This document shows positions 45,660 to 57,510 of a stretch of 64,000 nucleotides of DNA, one piece after another (within the stretch, counting starts at the first letter, position 1; each line of letters opens with the position of its first letter). The translations under genes and the position numbers were made by a program. The notes under the pieces were generated by a model. That model was not told where the DNA came from and did no database searches. It saw only the letters and a list, made by a program, of their open reading frames with translations. Origin of the DNA: Papaver somniferum (taxonomy: Eukaryota; Streptophyta; Magnoliopsida; Ranunculales; Papaveraceae). The stretch lies in assembly GCF_003573695.1 (NCBI RefSeq), contig NC_039366.1, positions 161,886,770-161,950,769 of the forward strand, in the 5' to 3' direction.

Positions 45660-47900
45660 TTTTATTTATTTATTTAAATAATTTTGTTAATATTATACAT
45701 AACTAATTAAGGTTAACTTTGTCCATTTGAAAATGTGAAAATAAGAATCTAATCTAAAACTATTATTTTTAACCGTAGATTTTGTAATTTGGGCTACACA
45801 TATATACAATCTTAATGATGGGTTTTTAGAAGAGAAAGGAACCAAACTTGAGTTTGTCAGAAATTTCCACAATATGGATATATGCGAAGAAAAATAATTT
45901 TAATAATATCAAAAATACACATGCCTACCTAACTGGACAACCTAAAAAACAAATTCACCATTAACTTACACCTTAGGTGGAAGGTATCCAATGGAAATGA
46001 AAAACAAAATTTGGACCATAATCCGTAAATGATGAACATTTTACCATTGTATGTTAATATTTGATGCTCAATTATAATGAACTGGACAAATGTACAACAA
46101 AAAACTAAAAATGCGTATAAAATGTAAATGATGAAGTTAAAAAAAAAAAAAGCATTCGAATACACATGCAAATTTTGAACTAACCACTTGCTTTGAACAC
46201 ATTTCCCGTTCACAATTGTACTTCAGTGAAGCTCGCAATGAATTTGAAAAACAACATTAGTTAGTGGACGGGCAGGGTCATTTCAACCATTAGTTTCCAA
46301 AATTTTAACAAAAGAACATATTTGGATACGTGAATATTTGGGTAATGTGGCACAAACTCGTACATGCTTTTTTTCAAAAATCTGCCTCTACTTCAAGTGA
46401 GAGCTACCGACAATGATAAAAATAAAAACAGGTTAATCGTTAACGTGGAGATGGAGAGATGCTGCAAGTCTGCAAGTAAAGTACTCATTCCCTAAAAAAA
46501 CGTTCACCTGATTATGGTTTAAGCAAAAGAAAAATCTACGGATGGAGGTAAACTGAATATATTCTCCAACTAATCTGGCACAAAGTTTTTCAAGTAAATA
46601 GGAGGATTTTTTGAGGGGACTTCTTCGTAAGCTAGAGTATGTCCTTGTGTAATAGATGTGATACTACCTAAAAGCTCAACATGCTTTAGAGCATCCACTT
46701 TAAAAATTTGGGAAGATAAATGAAGATTGAGCAACCAAATTCAGACGCGAGATTGAAACGTGATCAGTTATTACATTCCTCTTACCTTTTGGAAAATCAC
46801 AAATGCTCAGTGCAACTTTATATACGCTTCTTTCTGTTGGTCAATGGTTTTTCTACATCGCTATTGACGGGGACCACGGGGTAATTAATGAGACTACTAA
46901 AACAAGATATTGGGAATGTGTAACCGATGGTGGACTAATGAAGATAAATACTAATAAGAATTTGTAACCATTAAATAATGGTAATTTGTAATGGCTATGC
47001 CTTAAATAATGGCGACATACCATTTGGAGCGTTCTTTATACCATTTGCGAGGAAATTATAGATGTTCATCCATATGTAAAAACACATAGTAGTGGTTTGA
47101 TCGTGACCGTCCTTTATGTTCCTAAATTGTCTTTTTAAAACACATATATTGATTTTATCATGACCGTCCTTTATGTGTCCAAACTATAGATGACCGCCCA
47201 ATAAGAAAAACACCATTGTCCCTTATAGTATAGATATGATTCCTTTCCAGTATGTTTGATATTTTGACATTCTCCCAAATAATGTTTATTCTTTCCCTCA
47301 CTCACAACAAAACCAACGATATTTGATATGTTTTCTAGTTTGCAAAGACAAAAACATATTATTGATCATTTGAAATGGTATTTCCCTTCTGCATATTCCT
47401 TATTTTAGTGACCGCACAAAACCAAAACATCGAACTATGTGGAATAAAACAAAATTACATCACTCAAACTCATTCTTCCTATAAATAATTGCGTACCATT
47501 CTAAAATAGTCCAAAAAGATTAGAACTCTGAATGGACTCTACAGTACATATTACATCGTATGTTCTTATATTTGAATAACACAAATAAATACTAACTCAT
47601 TTATCTAAGACACTATATCATAAAACGTTGAGACATTTCAGATGGAAACACATTCGACTCAGAAAAGATATATCTCAAATTCTTGAAAACTCTCAGACAG
47701 TCTACGACGTTGATTTTCTAAATGTGAGCCATTTCATATGGCAACCCACCACCAAACCCACTAATTACCACTACCTTTTCCACCACCATCACTATCGTCA
47801 CCGGCTCCATGCATCTCCAATCTCAAACACCACCTGGGTCATCCCTAATTTCTACGTATGTGATTATTAATAAATTTATTATAAAAATATATTTAGAAAA
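45660..47900. other. AT-rich region, no gene supported
   Basis: Only a short direct repeat was seen: GACCGTCCTTTATGT near 47105 and 47164. Frames at 45929-46213 (minus) and 47628-47870 (plus) are unrecognised and look compositional. Confidence 0.4.
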
Positions 47901-47904
47901 ATAT

Positions 47905-48038
47905 AATGGGTTGAAAAGAATTTAAAAGTCATTATGATTCTTTATTAAAAAAATATTATTTATCTAATTAAAGTATATTTATTAAGATAATTATAAGACT
48001 ATTTAATAAAAATTTATTTAGAAAAATGCAATGGGTTG
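47905..48038. repeat. Host direct repeat interrupted by the solo LTR (left)
   Basis: The block around ATAATGGGTTGAAAAGAATT at 47905-47945 recurs: its start at 48024-48038 (AATGCAATGGGTTG) and its continuation at 51602 onward. The LTR therefore landed inside the second unit of a tandem repeat of about 115 bases. Confidence 0.65.
48034..48038. other. Target-site duplication, left (solo LTR)
   Basis: GGTTG, repeated at 51602-51606. Confidence 0.85.
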
Positions 48039-48459
48039 TGTAGATGGTGGATTTTCGACAAGGGCTAAAATCGTAAACTCGTAATTATACGAATCTCTGA
48101 CCCAGCAATCAGACGTGAGTATGGAAACACGGGTCTCTCATCGAATTCTCAACGGAGAGTACTTTCTCTCAGAGTACATGTAGATATGTAGTCTCACGAC
48201 TGGACAACAACATATCTCATGAATACTGAACACTTTCAGTGATTATTTCTATATAGTATCACGAGATGGACGGCTCCTAGACAGCTTGCTCTGCTAGTAT
48301 AGAGCGATAACGTCTTCAGGAACAAACAACGAGTTTACCCTGACTATATAAAGGATATGACTTACCGACAAGCTCATATCGGGATAATTAATGCTCCTAG
48401 ACAGTTTTCTATGCTAGTATAGAGCCACAAAGTTAATTATTCCTAATTACAATTGATCC

Positions 48460-48830
48460 TATTCCATGGTCGAATCCACGACTGGTCCCATGGAATGGCG
48501 ATAACAATTTCTCCTATTCCATGGTCGAATCCACGACTGGTCCCATGGAATGGAAATAACAATTGTTCTGATTCTATGATCGAATCCACGGCTTGATCTC
48601 ATAGAATAGCAATAACTATATTATCTCATTACTCCGATTTCATGATCGAATCCACAACTGGTCTCATAAATGGTAATAGATAAATCTTAATTACTCTGAT
48701 TCTATGGTCGAATCTACGATCCCATGGAATGGTAATGCTCACTTTATTATTCTGAATTCGTAGTCGAATCCTCAGCTGATCCTATGAATTAATAATAAAC
48801 ATCTTATTACTCAGTTTTGTGAATTATTCT
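48460..48830 (+). repeat. Tandem repeats in solo LTR, about 60 bp
   Basis: About six units built on TCCATGGTCGAATCCACGAC ... CCCATGGAATGG...AATAAC; the first two are nearly identical, later ones decay. Absent from the split LTR copy, which lacks the whole interval 48344-48945. Confidence 0.8.
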
Positions 48831-49039
48831 CCACTGAATTCCACAATTAGTAATAAATAATCAACAACCGGGCGTCTGAGCTACCTCTAAGTAAGCCCCG
48901 ATTCAAATGGTGAAAGTGTATTCAACGACGATACACTAACAGTCACCGCACGAACGAGTATTTCAAAATACAACGAAACGATGAACCTATGCAAAGTAGG
49001 GAAGAAAATAATAAATAATTAAAAATATTGACCAAGGTG

Positions 49040-49885
49040 CTGGGCACACGGACACACGACCTACTGACCGTGCCGTGGTCAGTTCCACGCCAGTTTTATT
49101 TTTAATACATTTTTATTATTTTCCATGATTTGATGAAAATTCTCTCATCTGATCAAATCTCCTTCGTCTCGAGGAAGCTCTTCGGTTTCATGGTACTTCC
49201 ATAAATCCATAAGAAATAATATAAAATTAAGAAAAGGAGTGTGGGGCGTGACCATTGGCCAACCGGCCATGCCTTGGTCCCAGCCGGCCCCACACCCCAT
49301 GATTCCTTATTATTTTATTATTGTTATTATTATTTCTCTAATTTCATGAAAAAACTCCTTGATTTCATGGTATTTTTTTGCACAAATCATTATATAATAA
49401 TAAAATAAATCAAAATTATGAAAACTTGTGGGACCGGGCCACTAGCCGGCCGGCCATGCCCTAGCCGGTCCACACGCCCTTTGTTTTATTATTTTATTAT
49501 TATTTTTCTTATTTTTCCTTGAATTCATCAAATTCCTTGATTTTATGGTATTTCTCTCAAATTAGGAAAAATTCCCTCAAATCATCAAAAATACCTAAAA
49601 ATATTAAAATATTATGAAAAACTCGTGGGACCGGTCCATAGCCGGCCGTCCATGCCTCCATGGTCCCACACGCCCGTGTTTTTATTATTTTAATATTTTG
49701 CTTCCATGAACTCATGAAAACTCCTTCAATTCATGGAAACTCCCTAAATTCATCAAATTTCTCAAAATTCATGAATTTTTCATAAAATCATCAAAATATT
49801 ATAAAATTAAGGAAAAGGCGCCACGGGACCGTGGTCACGACCGGCCAACCATGCCTTGACCACGGAGGTCCCACGCCTCCTCATT
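49040..49885 (+). repeat. Five GC-rich modules of about 195 bp in solo LTR
   Basis: Modules near 49042, 49240, 49430, 49624 and 49815, each with CCGGCCATGCC-like sequence between GGGACC and CACGCC, followed by a T/A-rich tract and CTCATGAAA-type sequence. The split LTR has only two. Confidence 0.75.
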
Positions 49886-51174
49886 CCTTATTTTATAATT
49901 ATTTTTCATCATCTCATGGTGTTTTCCTCAGTTTCGTCGAAACCCTAATTTTGGCATATTTTCTCGAATGGATGCTCAATTGCACGCCAGAAAATATCAA
50001 AATTCTCAGGACTGAGACGCAGACGCCTTGGGGACACGAGCACGCTATCTTGACCGACCAAGATTGGCTCTTTGGCTCACGGAAGCCGAACCCATCAATT
50101 TTCACAGTTTTGACCTAATTTGCACAATTGCTCGTATTAGGTCCAAAACTCTTCCAAACACTTTGGATTTTCATGAAGTGATCGTCAGGCGGTCACATGA
50201 CAACCCAGGGCCGGTTTCATGACCCCATGTTCGGTCCCTCACTCCGTCATAATTAATTAGATTTTCTCACCTAAGGCTCAGACGAGCATTTTCGAATAAA
50301 TGATTAAACCAACATTTAATCATTCTTTCATCAACAAATCGTCAACTCTTCAGGAGTTCTTTGTATTTGCTCACGTGAGCATATGGACACTACATGGTTG
50401 ATCCACGGTCTCACGTAGTCGCTCCCTCCTTCGTCCCATGGTTAAACTTCTGACGAACCATGAATTGATCATCAATTGATCAAATTAGGGTTTCCGAATC
50501 CAAGGATCATCATTCCAGATTCCAACCTTAATAATTTTACGACGACCTCATGGTCATTAATTTTATTAATTATGCTCGGTTCAACGACCAGTATTCTAAT
50601 TAATATTTTTGGTACGCTGCCAATAACCCATCAGATGAGCAACACATGCTCAGACGATCAAATATTCAACAATTCATCACATGAGCAACACTTGCTCGGA
50701 TGATAAATATTTGCTCAAACCAAGGAATATTGGTTCAAAAATCAATATTCAACGATCCATTGAATGAGCAATACTTGCTCACTTCATCGTAAGAACTATA
50801 CCTCTGTCTCATGACATGTTCAATTCATGAGTTTCAGAACATCATGTTCAACTCAGCAACTACATGGACTCATCGTCCCATTAAACCACGAAGTCATCAA
50901 TTGACTAACATACCACGAGACGTCAATCGTGTCACTTTGGGGGGATATCACTTAGGATTTTGGTCTGGCGGTCTACGACACGTGTGTTCAAACACACGAT
51001 GGAATGTGAGCAAGTCGTGCAATCAGTTAAAGGAATTCACAAGGTAGTGGGTGGAAAATCGACCAAGTTTCCACACGTTGAGCAACTGGTTTCAAACACG
51101 ATTTCCACTTCCCCACTCCTTGATTCCATCAACTGTCACACTTCATGGAATCATGGTGTCTAAAATTCCAGCAA

Positions 51175-51182
51175 TATAAATA
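51175..51182 (+). promoter_or_regulatory. TATA box of solo LTR
   Basis: TATAAATA, about 430 bases before the LTR end; the same motif occurs at 35962-35969 and, inverted, at 55804-55811 in the related LTRs. Confidence 0.5.
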
Positions 51183-51601
51183 AGTCTCTGAATCATGATT
51201 GAATCATCAACAGTATCATCAATCTCACGTCTCATCGACAACACGAGATCATCAACTCATCAATTGAGCAACTAATCTCAATTGAGAAATTTCAATCATT
51301 CAGAGCTTATCATATTCAGAATTCACACACCCATAATCTTTGATTACCATTGATTCCACACATTTCCCAGCTTCCCTCCTACAGATCAACCCATCCTCTC
51401 TTGTGACCGAATTTACTCTGGAATGGTCATTGTCTTGATTTAGGCCGGAGTACTACAGATTGATCTCTCGAATCTAATGCACCCCCTTTGTAGCGGTGCA
51501 TCTGTGTGAGGTTTAACATTTCGCTCGGTTAGAGAAGTCTCCTCCGTACGGTCGTCTCCTCAATTCCTTCAAAACCAGCAAATCGTTTTTCCCCATCTAC
51601 A

Positions 51602-51606
51602 GGTTG
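51602..51606. other. Target-site duplication, right (solo LTR)
   Basis: GGTTG, identical to 48034-48038. Confidence 0.85.
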
Positions 51607-51859
51607 AAAAGAATTTTAAAAGTTATTATGATTCTTTATTAACAAATTTATTATTTATCTAATGAAAATATATTTATTAAGATAATTATAAGACATTTAT
51701 AATAAGAGATTAATAAAGTATTTATTATAAGAAATTGATGATTCAATAATGATGTGAATAACCAGAGCCATGGATTTAGCTTTGCCAAGAATGAATCCTG
51801 TCCGCTCTTTATCTTGCCTAAGTTGTCCAAAATATCTATAATACAAAACATGATGGGTT

Positions 51860-52560
51860 TTTGAGCCTTGAACAGTCGGATAACATTTTGAGAGACAAAC
51901 AAGTGATCCGACCACCCCAGTCTCATCCGATGGTTGTCGTTTTTGTAACCTATTACATTATGAATTCAAATTTATTAACCTTTAATTGGTGTATAACCAC
52001 TTAACTCAAGATATTTAAAGAAACATTAAATGAAATCATAATGCATTTATGCATTGATTGTATTTGGTGGTGGCAGTGTGTACATGATGGGAAGTGAGAC
52101 TTTTTTTTTCTTTTTCTAAAGCATAAGTGAGATATATATTTATAAATATAGGTACATATTATTACTTACATGATTAAGTGTTTGTTTTTGGATGATTATA
52201 TGACTAATTTTACAGTGTAGGTATGGACATTATTTTTGACAAAAAACCTAATTCAGCTTAATCTTGGGTTTCAGAATAATGGTTCCCGGTAGCATTCAAA
52301 GACATCCAACGGATGTAAGATTTGTAACCTCCTTCAGCTATGGATATATACATTGATAACCCTCATAATTAACTCCTAATCAATTAAAAAAATTAATATT
52401 CCAACGACAAATCCTTACCTTTAATTGATAAAAAAACTAAGAAAATAATTATCCTATAAAAAGCATACAAAAGATTTATTTGCTAAAAGATATCTTAACA
52501 GATTATCCATCTTTTATCAACCCGAAAATAAAGAACATCGTTAGAACTTTTGCCAACATA
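51860..52560 (+). repeat. Extra partial copy of the Helitron arm
   Basis: Blocks such as CGGATAACATTTTGAGA (51877), GACATCCAACGGATGTAAGA (52303) and TGATAACCCTCATAATTA (52354) repeat at 52725, 52789 and 52833 in the right arm and, inverted, in the left arm (43060-43200). Direct orientation relative to the right arm. Confidence 0.65.
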
Positions 52561-52679
52561 AAAAATAAAATTATTTATTTATTTCATATATAGTTAAATA
52601 TGATTTTGAATGATAATACGCACATATGTTGATTCAAATACAGTCGAACGCAAAAAGATACGAGTCAAAAAAAATTACA

Positions 52680-55061
52680 AAAGTTACAAAACAAAAAGGG
52701 ATTTTGAGGCTTTGACGGTTGGATAATATTTTGAGAAACAAACGTTTCATCCGACCATCCCAGTCTCCCCTCGGCCAAAGACATCCAACAGATGTAAGAT
52801 TCGTAACCTCCTTCAATTATTGATATATGCATTGATAACCCTCATAATTAGTTCCTCACCAGTTAAAAAAATTTGTATGCCAATAAAAAAATCCTTGCCA
52901 TTTAAATGCTACAACTATGTAAAACCTTTTTTTTTGACTCATATGTTTTTTAAGTCGAATTATCCCACCTTCATCAACCTACAACAAATAACATTAGAAC
53001 ATTTGCGGTTACAAAATGTAAACCCCGTATTTCTGCCTTGATATAAATTAACTTCCCTTCATCAACCTGCAAAGAACAAAGAACATTATGTTAAGAATAC
53101 AAAAAATTCATTTTCATTTGATTCATTTTTTTGTTTGTTGGGAATAATCGAAAAATAAAAATAAATACATACAATTGAGAACTATCCAAATAATGAATCG
53201 CCAGAACTTTTCACTTCAACCATAGGCCTAATTTAATTTTAGTGAAAGACAAATACTATTTTAAAGCCATGAAAACTCGCAAGCTTGCATTCTTTGCAGC
53301 CTTGCAAATCAGACAACAATCTAGGTTGGAGTCGCATTCCTTTTCAAAGCTACACTTACACTGAACCTCAATCTTTTCATAAACCTTCTTGACTTTTTGG
53401 GTGGTTTCCTTTTTCCTCTGAATCTTCTAATTTTTTTTTTCTTGATCATGATTGTCATTTCCTCCATAACAACACGATTGAGCGTTGTCATCTAAATCTT
53501 CAATTACTGACCGATTACTATCCCCAAATCTTTTTTTATTCTCATGATTCACCTTCAGCTTTTCAACTCCTGATGTTATTGTTATGGAGAAGATTTAAGA
53601 GATTCAGTAGATTTAATGCTACAAGCAATACCTTCATCATTCTCGGTATTATTGAACGAAATGAAACCCGATTCTCTGTATTTAACTGTTTTAATTTCTC
53701 TAAATCATTAATTTGGTATCTCGGTCGCTTTTGCTGCTAGCCTTTTCAGAACTTATTCCACCAGTAAACGTTACAAACAGGGGCTTCATAATTAAGGCTA
53801 AAATTTAGAACGTGCATTACATAATTAGGATTCATATAACTCATTTTTTTCCTATTTTAAGTAAATCGGAGACAAATATTATGGACGAAATAAGGGCAGA
53901 GTAGACTTAATGCTAAAAAAAAATGCCTTGAACACGATCTAACTCCTCTGATCTTCCTCTCTACTACCGGTTTTCTTCGCTTGATTATACTCCTCATCCC
54001 CATATCATCCTCACCACATAAACATATTATCCACCTATAATCACTAATTTACCATCACAATTTATTTCACTGAAATACTTATCAATTAAGAAAATAACGT
54101 TCGTAGTATAAAGTATGCATGCATAAGAAACAACTGCTTTTATGATTAACATATTATTATAAAAACCAAAGGAGCGTAATGGAAGTTGAAACTCAGACAA
54201 ATCAAATGTCCAGGATGAGGGAAAGAAGTCAGGAGAGATAAAATAAGAAACTGCGGCTACGATAACTATACGGCCAAGACTTTGTAATGGACAATGAGGC
54301 GCACACACAATTGGATTCCGCGAACCAAGATAAGACGAAACGAACAATTCTCCTACCAAAATTTAGACAAGGACACCCTTTGGAGACGTCTAAATCTAAA
54401 ATTGACAAAAAGATAATGAAACTTATCGAAGACTGCTGAAAAGTATCGTGAGGAATCGAGACAATGACATCAACGAGAGAATATCAATGTTCCCTCGAGG
54501 AGGGAAATGAGGGAAAACCATACTTCATGCATCATCTGTGCACGAAAATATTGATGATCCGTGAAGAGAATGGGAGAATGGATTTTTGGCTTCGGCAAAA
54601 CCATGCAATGGAGATGACCTGGGATAATACATGAAAAGAATCACCAGAACATATGAATAACGAACACATGACGATAGTGCAAGTGATCGAGGAAGAATTT
54701 CTGACAGGATGTAATTACATGTATTTCTCATCCAATAAAGATTAAGCACAAAGATCTAAATTATACAACCCAAATCAGTATCAAAGACCACCAATCTTTG
54801 GGGATTGACTAAAAATTTATTATTTTAGGGCAACATAAAATAATTTACCTAGCATTTTTATCAGAAATTATTATTTTAATCAATTGCAAGTGTAACTGAA
54901 TTTATAATTAATTTTGATGACAAACATCTAAGATTTTCATAGCTACAAATTCTCATGGCTCAAAATAAATCTTATCATAATTTGTAGTATTTATTTAAAT
55001 CATTCTGACCAAAAAATTATTCCGTCTCATGCCGTGCCGTTACGGCACGGGTTATTTCTAG
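52680..55061 (+). mobile_element. Helitron 3' arm, right, plus orientation
   Basis: The plus-strand 3' end has a perfect hairpin (55032-55050, CCGTGCCGTTACGGCACGG), then GTTATTT, CTAG and T. It aligns inverted with 41907-43210, including the CTTTGGGGATTGACTAA block (54796), the cysteine-rich ORF region (53275-53580, minus) and the CATCCGACC block (52748). It also has about 1 kb (53600-54770) without a left-arm counterpart; that stretch holds only unrecognised frames (54027-54359 and 54525-54749, minus). Confidence 0.65.
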
Positions 55062-55148
55062 TGCTTTATAAGGGAGATGAGAGCTTGGTTTAGTATCTTT
55101 TACATCCTCCAAGATCTTCCTTATAGCATCTGTACATAAATATTTCAT

Positions 55149-55520
55149 CTATTCTAACGATATAAGCTTCAATTCTATCCAACAGTATTTTTCTTTTTTC
55201 CATTTATAATAATCTTCATATATAACTGGTGAGGCATAACCATTGAGCACTAGTAAATTACCAGCAATACACCAACGATAGTCTTCTTCACATTCATTTT
55301 CGTGGAAGATCACATTCTTCTTCCATAGTGGGAGCTTTTTTATATTACTAATATGCTCCATAATCACCACAGTGGGTTTCATCACCGAATTTGGCTTCAA
55401 AACTTCTATTTGAGAAGCACTTATTTGTGTATTTTGTTTATTATAACAAATTTGCTGAGATGACACGATATTCTCACTGACGTAATTTTTGTTAACAAAT
55501 TGATGGTTTGAATCGTCCAA
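55149..55520 (-). CDS. Unrecognised 123-codon ORF
   Basis: Minus-strand frame with MDDSNHQFVNKNYVSENIV, LPLWKKNVIFHENECEEDY, RWCIAGNLLVLNGYASPVIY and YYKWKKEKYCW. Its composition is protein-like (balanced, with several W, C and Y), unlike the AT-rich noise around it. Coding-like sequence seems to continue past the stop towards the Helitron end at 55061, which may have cut it. No family recognised; it could be part of a host gene disrupted by the Helitron or of another element. Confidence 0.35.
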   Translation of the reverse strand: MDDSNHQFVNKNYVSENIVSSQQICYNKQNTQISASQIEVLKPNSVMKPTVVIMEHISNIKKLPLWKKNVIFHENECEEDYRWCIAGNLLVLNGYASPVIYEDYYKWKKEKYCWIELKLISLE

Positions 55521-56424
55521 TTCCGTTTGATTAAGAACAAACTTTCTGACTGTAGTTACCTAAAATCTGAGAAAGGTTAGAAGTGAGATTCCAAAGTTTC
55601 TGAAAGTGAGTTACGAGAGGTTGAGCACGAACAGTCTTCGCCTAAACCACGCACAGTGGCCGTTCAAAGGCTGCTTCAGTCACAGGGAAGAAGGATTAGG
55701 GCTGGTCTTAGGGAGGGAAGCAGATGAAGAGAGAGATCAGAGAACAAGTTATTTCCCTGAGAGGTTATGATAAAGATGATCGTAGCTTGGAAAATAGATG
55801 ACCTATTTATAGCTGAATTCTCTAATCTCAAGTCGGTGAAGATAAGAATTGCTTTCTGTGGCGTGCGGAACAATTCTCCCAGTCTCTTCGGGAATAAGGA
55901 TAAACTAGGTTGAGTTTATCTCATTATTCCACCGCCTTTATTCTCTTCTGCGGTGAGAAATAAGTCGGGTATTTCTCACACGTGTCGTAGACCGCCAGAG
56001 CAAAATCCTAATTGATATCCCCCAATTTGTGTAAAGTTGAGTCAGCCTTTGTGATGATGTGTTGAGAGAGAAATATTCTCTTTAACCAAGTAAGCCAAGA
56101 TAGAGAGATATTTTCTGATTTTTGAGAATGACTAGGATGAGTCACGTGAAAAAGCATGGAATTCCTTAAGAATTGTGTGCAGAGTGTGAGAGGAGTTGAA
56201 GCTGATCTCCCTCTCTCCATGGCCGGTCACATATGTCATGTGAAGACCGTATTATTGTTTGTGGGTCCCTTTGTTGAGCATGCGGAGCTCAAAGAGCTTA
56301 TCCACGTTTTTGGATAACCATGTATAGTTCAGGCTCAATTTACTAGCCGTGAGTGTATTTGAGAGGCTGAGAAATAGGATTGAGCACTAGGTAAGGTGTG
56401 TGCCTATCATGTGAATCTATCCGA

Positions 56425-56660
56425 TATTTTGAGGAGAGATTTGAATCTCTCCGAGATTTTGTGAAGAGATTTGAATCTCTCCGAGATTTTGCGGACGGCT
56501 CAAAAATATCTCAGTGATTTTTGGAGAGAGATTTGAATCTCTCCGAGATTTTTGCGGACGACCCAAAATCTCTCCGTGATTTTTGCAGAGAGATTTGAAT
56601 CTCTCCGAGATTTTTGCAGAGAGATTTGAATCTCTCCGAGATTTTTGCGGATGGATCAAA
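56425..56660. repeat. Minisatellite with GAGAGATTTGAATCTCTC palindrome
   Basis: Five to six copies of a core of about 32 bases with perfect 8-base arms (GAGAGATT / AATCTCTC), some followed by a CGGACGACCCAAAATCTCTC extension. Followed by a GA microsatellite (about 56718-56756). Confidence 0.85.
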
Positions 56661-56811
56661 ATCTCTCAGAAGATTTTCTTAACGGATCCGTATCTCTCTG
56701 TGGTCAGCTGGGACTTCTGGAGAGAGAGAGAGAGAGAAAAAGAGAGAGAGAGAGAAAAGGCTTTGTATGCCTGATTAATGTCTCTGCGAGATTTTGGCTC
56801 ACTTGTCTTTG

Positions 56812-57390
56812 ACCAGCGTACCTTGCAGAGATGTGCTAGGAATCAACTGTGTGTTCATATGATGAGCCAACAAGACCATTGTATCTCGAAAGGATGTTCT
56901 AGGAGTCTGTCGAAAAGGCTCAGAGGTAGAATAACCAGCGTATCTCGCGGGGATGTTCTAGGACTTATCCAGAAACCTCAGTAAGTCGAGTCAGAGCCTA
57001 GATCCTAGAGCAGACATGACCTGTGTATCTCGCGATGATGTACTAGGAATCAGTCTTTGATCTCTAATAGGGTGAGTCTTGCTTACAGGAGATATGAAAA
57101 TATCCGCCCTGGGTCATAAGTCCGTCGGGGACGTATTTACGCATTTACAGAGCCTACATGACCAACAACATCTCGTTGAGGACGTATAATAGGAATCATG
57201 GCATCTCATTGAGGACGTCTCGCAAAAACATGCTGGAATTGTGGTTTTTCTGGTTCATAAGTCTGCCCGGTACATTTTATGCTCTACAAAACCTACGTGA
57301 CCAGCAATATCTCGTTGAGGATGTGCTCTAGGAATCACGTCATCACGACCGAAAGTGTCTCGCGGGGACGTATACTAGAAATCGTGGCTA
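56812..57390. repeat. Dispersed LTR repeats TATCTCGCGGGGATGT
   Basis: About eight units spaced 50-120 bases, core GACCAGCGTATCTCGCGGGG ... ATGTNCTAGGAATC, drifting to CATCTCGTTGAGGACGT in the later ones. Confidence 0.7.
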
Positions 57391-57495
57391 AGGATGCCTT
57401 GAGTACCAAGGGCTTAATCTCTCCCGTGAGAGTTGAATTATGTCTATAGGGTTGAAATGACAGTTTTGCCCTTTATCCAAATTTCACCATCTACA

Positions 57496-57510
57496 TTAAG
57501 TCCCCTACTC
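57496..57510 (-). other. Putative polypurine tract
   Basis: Minus strand GAGTAGGGGACTTAA immediately before the LTR start. It sets the element's direction as right to left. Confidence 0.55.

Larger units (their letters stand above)
48039..51601 (+). mobile_element. Solo LTR, 3563 bases, long-LTR (probably Ty3/gypsy) family
   Basis: Starts TGTAGATGG and ends CCATCTACA (perfect 9-base inverted ends), framed by GGTTG. No internal region remains, so it arose by recombination between two LTRs. Related LTRs are at 24291-36351 (split) and 55551-57495 (minus). Landmarks: tandem units at 48460-48830, five GC-rich modules at 49040-49880, TCTGGCGGTCTACGACACG near 50962, TATAAATA at 51175-51182 and CTTCCCTCCTACAGATC at 51370. 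The gypsy/Tat assignment is inferred from LTR length and the 57496-62002 context, as no pol is attached. Confidence 0.88.
55551..57495 (-). repeat. 3' LTR of a minus-strand long-LTR element
   Basis: Minus strand starts TGTAGATGGTGAAATTTGG (57495) and ends GGTAACTACA (55551). It shares the end third with the solo LTR: AGACCGCCAGAGC (55989, inverted form of the TCTGGCGG landmark), TATTTATA (55804-55811), and GGGAGGGAAGC (55710). Shorter than the solo LTR (1945 bases) and with different internal repeats. Purine-rich minus-strand GAGTAGGGGACTTAA (57496-57510) lies directly next to it, as a polypurine tract should. Confidence 0.65.

Noticed and set aside
41907..55061. A single Mutator-like element with long terminal inverted repeats
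   Set aside because: The arms are long and inverted, but no 9-bp duplication is present (left flank TTTTTTTA, right flank TGCTTTATA), and both borders have hairpin plus CTAG followed by T, which fits Helitrons better.
56425..56660. CRISPR-like array
   Set aside because: Repeats are not separated by unique spacers of constant length, and the context is a plant LTR.
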